From Bryobacterales bacterium (GTDB lineage Bacteria > Acidobacteriota > Terriglobia > Bryobacterales > Bryobacteraceae): 34,464 nt of DNA. The stretch covers positions 12,893 to 47,356 of the forward strand of contig PMQB01000601.1 in the NCBI GenBank assembly GCA_003169195.1, read 5' to 3'. The position numbers and the translations under genes are program-made. The notes beneath the pieces are model-generated. The model worked only from the letters and a program-made list of their open reading frames with translations. It had not been told where the DNA came from and ran no database searches. Shown in pieces: positions 30,521 through 34,464 of this stretch. Positions within the stretch are counted from its first letter, which is position 1, and each line of letters begins with the position of its first letter.

Positions 30521-33190
30521 TCAAAGAGTGGCCAGAATCTGCCGCACTTCGCCTGCGGTGGGAGAGGTAGGGTATAACTCCAGATATCGCTCAAAGTGAG
30601 TCTTCGCCTCCGCGCGACGCCCCAGTTTTAAATCAGCATAGGCCAAGTTCCCGTGCGCTTCCTTGCGGTTTGGATCAAGAGTTAGGGTCTTTTCCAGGAA
30701 CGATACGGCGTCGTTGTAACGGCCCATTTCGAAGTAGATGAAGCCCAGGTTGTTGAGTAACACGGCGTCATTGGGCTTCAGCGCAACGGCTTGTTCCAGG
30801 GCTTTGGCGGCTTCATCATACTTCTTTTCGCGATAAAGGCCGCGCGCCGTGCGGTCCAGATCATACGCGCGCGCTTTGGGCGAACTAGCAGCCGCCGCAG
30901 GCGCGGAAGCAGGTGTGCTCTTCCCTTCCGTTTCCGCCAGCTTCTCCGTTTCGCTGCGAATGCTTTGCTGCAACTTAAGAAGCTCTTCCTGTTTCGCAGC
31001 AATTTGACTATCGAGCGAAGCAAGCTGTTGATTCAAGGCGAGCGACTTGCCTTCGAACTGTTGCGTGAGCGGAGTGAGCGCTTCGGGCTGAAGTTCAAAG
31101 ATAAACTCGCCGCCTTCACTACCGATGAGATTGCCCATGACCGGCGTTTGATGAGAGAAAGAAGCCACCACAGGACTCACGTAAGCGCCTAACTCTGATG
31201 CGGTAATCACACCGTTATGATCGAGATCCGCCTTTCCATCCAAGCCTTCCAGCAGCGCCCAAGTGAACACCGAATGCCCATTAGGCCCGTCGTCCGCCAC
31301 TTCCTGATTCGCACCGCCAGCCGTCAAGATTTGCCGGGCAACGCGACTGGTTACCTCATCTAAATAGGTGTTGGAAGCGCTGAATGAACTGCCGCCGCCG
31401 CGCGTGAGCGCCAAGCCGCTGTAACAGGAGTCCATGACAAAGTAGACATGCTTGGCGGGTATCAGATCAGAGGCCTCGCGAATTTCAGACATACTGACAG
31501 CGGTCGCGTAGTAGTTAGTCTTGTCCGCATCCACGGGAATGATGAAACCGGTCTGCCGGTTTTCGGACATTTCGCGCGTAGCGCCGTGACCTGCGAAGAA
31601 GAAAAAGATGCGGTCATCATGGGAGACCTTGGCTGGGTTCGTCAGTTCATCGCCCAGCACCTGCATGATGTGTGCTCGCGTGGCTTGGCCATCGAGCAGC
31701 TTAAAAATATTCTCGTGTTTGAAGCCAAACTTGTTCACCAGCATCTGTTCCACGGCATTGGCATCGTTCACCGCATAACGCAGTTTAGGCCAAGTCTGAT
31801 AATCATTGATACCGATGATGACGGCCCAACTCTGCCGATAAGGGTTGACCTTCTCGCCCGAGACTGTTTGAACCGGTAGGGGAGCAGGCGTGCTGTCGGC
31901 GCGATTCTCTCCGATGGGAGGTTCGGATTTCACCAGCTTGGTGTTATCGAACGCAAGGAAGGTATAGTTCTGGCGCTGTAACTCGTCTAACACCAAAGGC
32001 AGAGCCAGCACGCTTTGCTTGTGGATATCGTGGAACAAAATGATTCCTTTATGAGATTGATCGAGTTCATGCAGGACGCGCATGGCAATAGATTCCGGGA
32101 TCGGGTCGGCCCAATCCTCCGAATCAATGGTCCACATTACATTCTTGAGTCCTTCGCCGTTAATCTGCGCGAGCACTTGTTTGTTGCGCGCACCATAAGG
32201 AGGACGGAATAACTGCGGCTTCTGGCCCAAGGCTTTCTCAAGCAAGAGGCTGGTGGTTTCGATCTCCTCGCCGCGATCGGCCTCTGAAAGCTTCAAGAGG
32301 ACGCGGTGAGAGTAGGTATGGTTGGCCACTACATGACCCGCTTCAATCAGGCGCTTTGAGATTTCGGTGTTTCGTGAAAGGGTGATGGTGCCGTCTTTAG
32401 CGACCTTGCCCAGGTTCCGGCCGATTTCGAAGAAAGCAGCGCGAATGCCGTATTTGCGCAGCTGAGCCGTGATCTCTTCGGTATAGCGCGGATGGGGACC
32501 GTCGTCAAACGTGAGCGCGACGGTCTTCGGCTCAAAGTCAATTCCCGAGACTTCATTCGGATTGCTTTTGCCGCGCAGCTCGGCAGCAGGTTCTTCGTCA
32601 GAGGTGCCGTCGTCATATTGCTTGAGGAGTTTGTCGCGGTCCTCGAAACTTTTCAGCCAGGCAACATATGCACTCCATTTTTCGCGGACGGCGGAACCGC
32701 CCCGGGTGGCAAATTGGGAGAAGATGCGAGTGACTTCCTCGCGATAGGTGTTCTGAATCGAGTGCAGGTCATCCAACTCGGCCTTCACTCCGGCGGGAGG
32801 TCCGGGAAGGGTGTTCGCTTCTTCAAAAACATCGAGAAAGGCGAGTCGGTCGGCATCGCGCAGCTTGGGCGAAGTGACATAGGCAATCACTTGTTGCAGC
32901 TTTTGCGGCTGAACGCTGAGCGCTTGGGTAAGATCCTCGACGGCGGTTTGTTTTTCAAAAAAGAGTTTGCGTCCCACAGCGCGGCATCGGGTTCGAGTAG
33001 CGGCATCCAGGTCTGCGGCGCCGTCCATGAGAACGATGATGTGCCGGTAGTCGGCGGTAATGGTCTCCAGGCTCGCGCTTAGCTGCGGGTCTTCAGGGAC
33101 ATGTTTATGCAACGAACGCCAAGTGGCAAACGCCAATACCATCAGTACCAGAACTGTTACAGCGAGAGCAATTTTCCGCTTGGTGCGCAT
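30521..33190 (-). CDS. Membrane-anchored fusion: polysaccharide deacetylase (NodB) - caspase-like peptidase (C14) - EF-hand loop - coiled coil - TPR
   Basis: 889 residues. N-terminal anchor (7-23), a helical region (about 35-205), then a NodB carbohydrate-esterase-4 domain (about 222-415): TFDDGPH (227-233, D229/D230), metal ligands H291 and H295 (NHTYSH), RPPYG (329-333) and LFHDI (385-389). Next a caspase-fold peptidase (about 452-700): 'SWAVIIGINDYQTWP', H535 in AGHG and C589 in DSCYSG, an intact His-Cys dyad. An EF-hand-like loop DLDHNGVITASE (655-666) follows, then a coiled coil (about 715-755), an Ala/Ser/Pro linker, and TPRs (about 775-880). All catalytic residues of both enzymes look intact. 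The topology places both enzymes in the periplasm. GAGGGG lies about 9 bp before ATG 33190. It is 12 bp downstream of the aminotransferase gene, so same operon. Confidence 0.88.
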   Translation of the reverse strand: MRTKRKIALAVTVLVLMVLAFATWRSLHKHVPEDPQLSASLETITADYRHIIVLMDGAADLDAATRTRCRAVGRKLFFEKQTAVEDLTQALSVQPQKLQQVIAYVTSPKLRDADRLAFLDVFEEANTLPGPPAGVKAELDDLHSIQNTYREEVTRIFSQFATRGGSAVREKWSAYVAWLKSFEDRDKLLKQYDDGTSDEEPAAELRGKSNPNEVSGIDFEPKTVALTFDDGPHPRYTEEITAQLRKYGIRAAFFEIGRNLGKVAKDGTITLSRNTEISKRLIEAGHVVANHTYSHRVLLKLSEADRGEEIETTSLLLEKALGQKPQLFRPPYGARNKQVLAQINGEGLKNVMWTIDSEDWADPIPESIAMRVLHELDQSHKGIILFHDIHKQSVLALPLVLDELQRQNYTFLAFDNTKLVKSEPPIGENRADSTPAPLPVQTVSGEKVNPYRQSWAVIIGINDYQTWPKLRYAVNDANAVEQMLVNKFGFKHENIFKLLDGQATRAHIMQVLGDELTNPAKVSHDDRIFFFFAGHGATREMSENRQTGFIIPVDADKTNYYATAVSMSEIREASDLIPAKHVYFVMDSCYSGLALTRGGGSSFSASNTYLDEVTSRVARQILTAGGANQEVADDGPNGHSVFTWALLEGLDGKADLDHNGVITASELGAYVSPVVASFSHQTPVMGNLIGSEGGEFIFELQPEALTPLTQQFEGKSLALNQQLASLDSQIAAKQEELLKLQQSIRSETEKLAETEGKSTPASAPAAAASSPKARAYDLDRTARGLYREKKYDEAAKALEQAVALKPNDAVLLNNLGFIYFEMGRYNDAVSFLEKTLTLDPNRKEAHGNLAYADLKLGRRAEAKTHFERYLELYPTSPTAGEVRQILATL

Positions 33191-33202
33191 AGGAGAAACC
33201 CC

Positions 33203-34426
33203 TCATTGTAGCGAGTGCAATAGGGCATCCACGTCATTTTGATCGTTATACAGAGAAGGAGACACGCGAATGCGATGCGGGTAAACGGCGATGTCGATCT
33301 TCGCGGCGGTCAGCTTCTTCGCTAGTTTTTTGGTGTCTCTAATGGCGAACGCGACGAGAGGTGAAGTGGATTCGAGTGGCGTCATGGGCTCGAAGCCTAG
33401 CGCGGGCAGTTCTTTCTGCAGGCGTTGGATGAGCGGCTGACGATGCGCCTTGATGGCGGGTACTCCTATTTGCTGCAGCCATTCCAAAGAAAAGCTCAAA
33501 GCGGCTACGGTTGTGTTGGAAACCGTACCTACTTCGAAGTGACCCGCAGCGTCGGGCTTCTGCTTGCACTCTAAGACTTTGTCGCCAGGAGTGTCGTACG
33601 GGAAGGCGTGGTACTCCATCTCTGAAAGTTGACGATAGCCATACTGGGGGCGGCGCAAGCGGTCGAGCAAATCCTCGCGGACATAGAGGAAGCCGAGGCC
33701 CATGTCGCCCATGAGCCACTTGTAGCTTGCGCCCGCGCAAAAGTCAACGCCGCAGGCGCGCACGTCAATGGGAACGGCGCCGGCCGCTTGGACGATATCG
33801 GCAAACACGTAAGCGCCATGCGCGTGAGCCCGTTCGCACACGGCTCTCAGATCGTGCTGAAAACCATTGATCATGGAAACGAGTGACAGAGCGACGAGTT
33901 TCGTGTTCTTGTCGATCTGTTTTTCGACATCGTCGAGTTCGATTCGGCCGTTTTTGGGCTTAACCATGCGAACGTCGAGGCCTTGCCGCTGCAGTTCGCC
34001 GTAAAGATAGAGCGACCCTTCGAAGTGCAGAGCATCGGTGACGATGTTGCCGCCGGATGCCGGGAGACCCAGCGAAGAGACAATGAGGTTCTCGCCCGCC
34101 AGCGTGCTGGGGACGAAACTCACTTCCGAGGCTTTGGCACCGATCAGATTCGCGTAGAGTTGTTTGACCTTGTCTTGTTGCTGAGCGGAATATTGCGGGG
34201 CGTTACCCCCGCCGCTCGCTTTGTAATCCAGGTAGTTTGTGATGGCCTTGCGCGCGCCCAGACTGAGCGGATGCCAGCGAGCGTTGTTAAGACAGGTTTC
34301 TGCGTAGACAACGGGGAATTGTTGCTTGAATGGAAAGGCGGTAGAGGCGCCCACGATGCTCGCGGTCCCTACGGCCAATGCGCTGGCGGAGATCCAATTT
34401 CTGCGGGTGAGCGGTGGCGATGGCAA
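33203..34426 (-). CDS. Class V PLP aminotransferase (cysteine-desulfurase-like fold) with Tat-type signal
   Basis: 407 residues. Tat-like N-terminus 'LTRRNWISASALAVGTASIV' (R8-R9). Fold-type I PLP enzyme: D210 (VFADIVQAAGA) contacts the pyridine nitrogen and K236 in GASYKWLMG forms the Schiff base. 'EVSFVPSTLAGENLIVSSL', 'FEVGTVSNTTVAALSFSLEWL' and 'RVSPSLYNDQNDVDALLHSL' (split here) match class V/isopenicillin-epimerase-like members. No catalytic Cys loop of true cysteine desulfurases is evident, so lyase or epimerase activity is as likely as transamination. The only fitting start is TTG 34426; a better start might be missed. First gene of the operon with the NodB-caspase fusion. Substrate unknown. 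Confidence 0.8.
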   Translation of the reverse strand: MPSPPLTRRNWISASALAVGTASIVGASTAFPFKQQFPVVYAETCLNNARWHPLSLGARKAITNYLDYKASGGGNAPQYSAQQQDKVKQLYANLIGAKASEVSFVPSTLAGENLIVSSLGLPASGGNIVTDALHFEGSLYLYGELQRQGLDVRMVKPKNGRIELDDVEKQIDKNTKLVALSLVSMINGFQHDLRAVCERAHAHGAYVFADIVQAAGAVPIDVRACGVDFCAGASYKWLMGDMGLGFLYVREDLLDRLRRPQYGYRQLSEMEYHAFPYDTPGDKVLECKQKPDAAGHFEVGTVSNTTVAALSFSLEWLQQIGVPAIKAHRQPLIQRLQKELPALGFEPMTPLESTSPLVAFAIRDTKKLAKKLTAAKIDIAVYPHRIRVSPSLYNDQNDVDALLHSLQ

Positions 34427-34464
34427 GATTCAATCATTGTGACACCCAGGGACGGAGGGGGCGG

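Noticed and set aside
1-34464. tRNA, rRNA, integrase, transposase or phage structural genes
   Set aside because: None recognised on either strand, so no evidence for an integrated mobile element as such.

Overview
The window reads as a chromosomal segment of an Acidobacteriota member, probably the Solibacter/Bryobacter group (Terriglobia). This is inferred from gene content, not from a marker gene. Supporting signs are a reaction-centre-type dihaem cytochrome with a DUF-like N-terminal domain, large secreted M14 and S53 peptidases, DUF1080 and YVTN propeller proteins, a PEP-CTERM protein, a leftover N-terminus typical of acidobacterial Ser/Thr kinases, and moderately high GC. I saw no rRNA, tRNA, CRISPR array, transposase or phage module.

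Layout. Positions 1-595 (minus) hold a broken gene with a lysozyme-like start. Positions 1052-6461 (plus) carry a GT-C glycosyltransferase, the dihaem cytochrome and an M14 peptidase. Positions 6469-11562 (minus) carry a sedolisin (S53) with three almost identical 171-residue tail repeats, and a DUF1624/HGSNAT-like membrane protein. A 40-bp perfect hairpin at 11606-11645 separates the latter from a divergent SRPBCC gene, followed by a TIGR01777 epimerase broken by a frameshift. Convergent to it lie a PEP-mutase/isocitrate-lyase-family gene with a large internal deletion and a DUF1080 gene. Positions 14358-16741 (plus) carry an M29 aminopeptidase and a degenerate GGDEF protein. Positions 16747-20207 (minus) carry two tandem YVTN propellers, a PEP-CTERM protein and an exported NADAR protein.

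Positions 20372-27175 (plus) carry a tiny membrane protein, a kinase N-terminal remnant, a four-gene aa3/caa3-type cytochrome oxidase operon (CtaC with fused cytochrome c, CtaD, CtaE and an unassigned membrane protein), then grpE-dnaJ. A 660-bp repeat-containing gap follows, then a B3/B4 tRNA-editing-like protein.

The two most interesting systems are at the right end. (1) Positions 28594-30519 form a tightly coupled three-gene unit: a TIGR04222-type membrane protein ending in a Cys/Gly/Ser-rich tail, a DUF692/MNIO iron oxidase, and an 81-residue partner. This looks like a RiPP-style modification system whose substrate is the tail of an integral membrane protein. (2) Positions 30521-34426 (minus) form a two-gene operon: a Tat-type PLP aminotransferase (class V), then an 889-residue membrane-anchored fusion of a NodB polysaccharide deacetylase, a caspase-fold peptidase, an EF-hand-like loop, a coiled coil and TPRs. 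Four broken or remnant genes in 34 kb suggest ongoing gene decay, although single-base errors could explain some of them.
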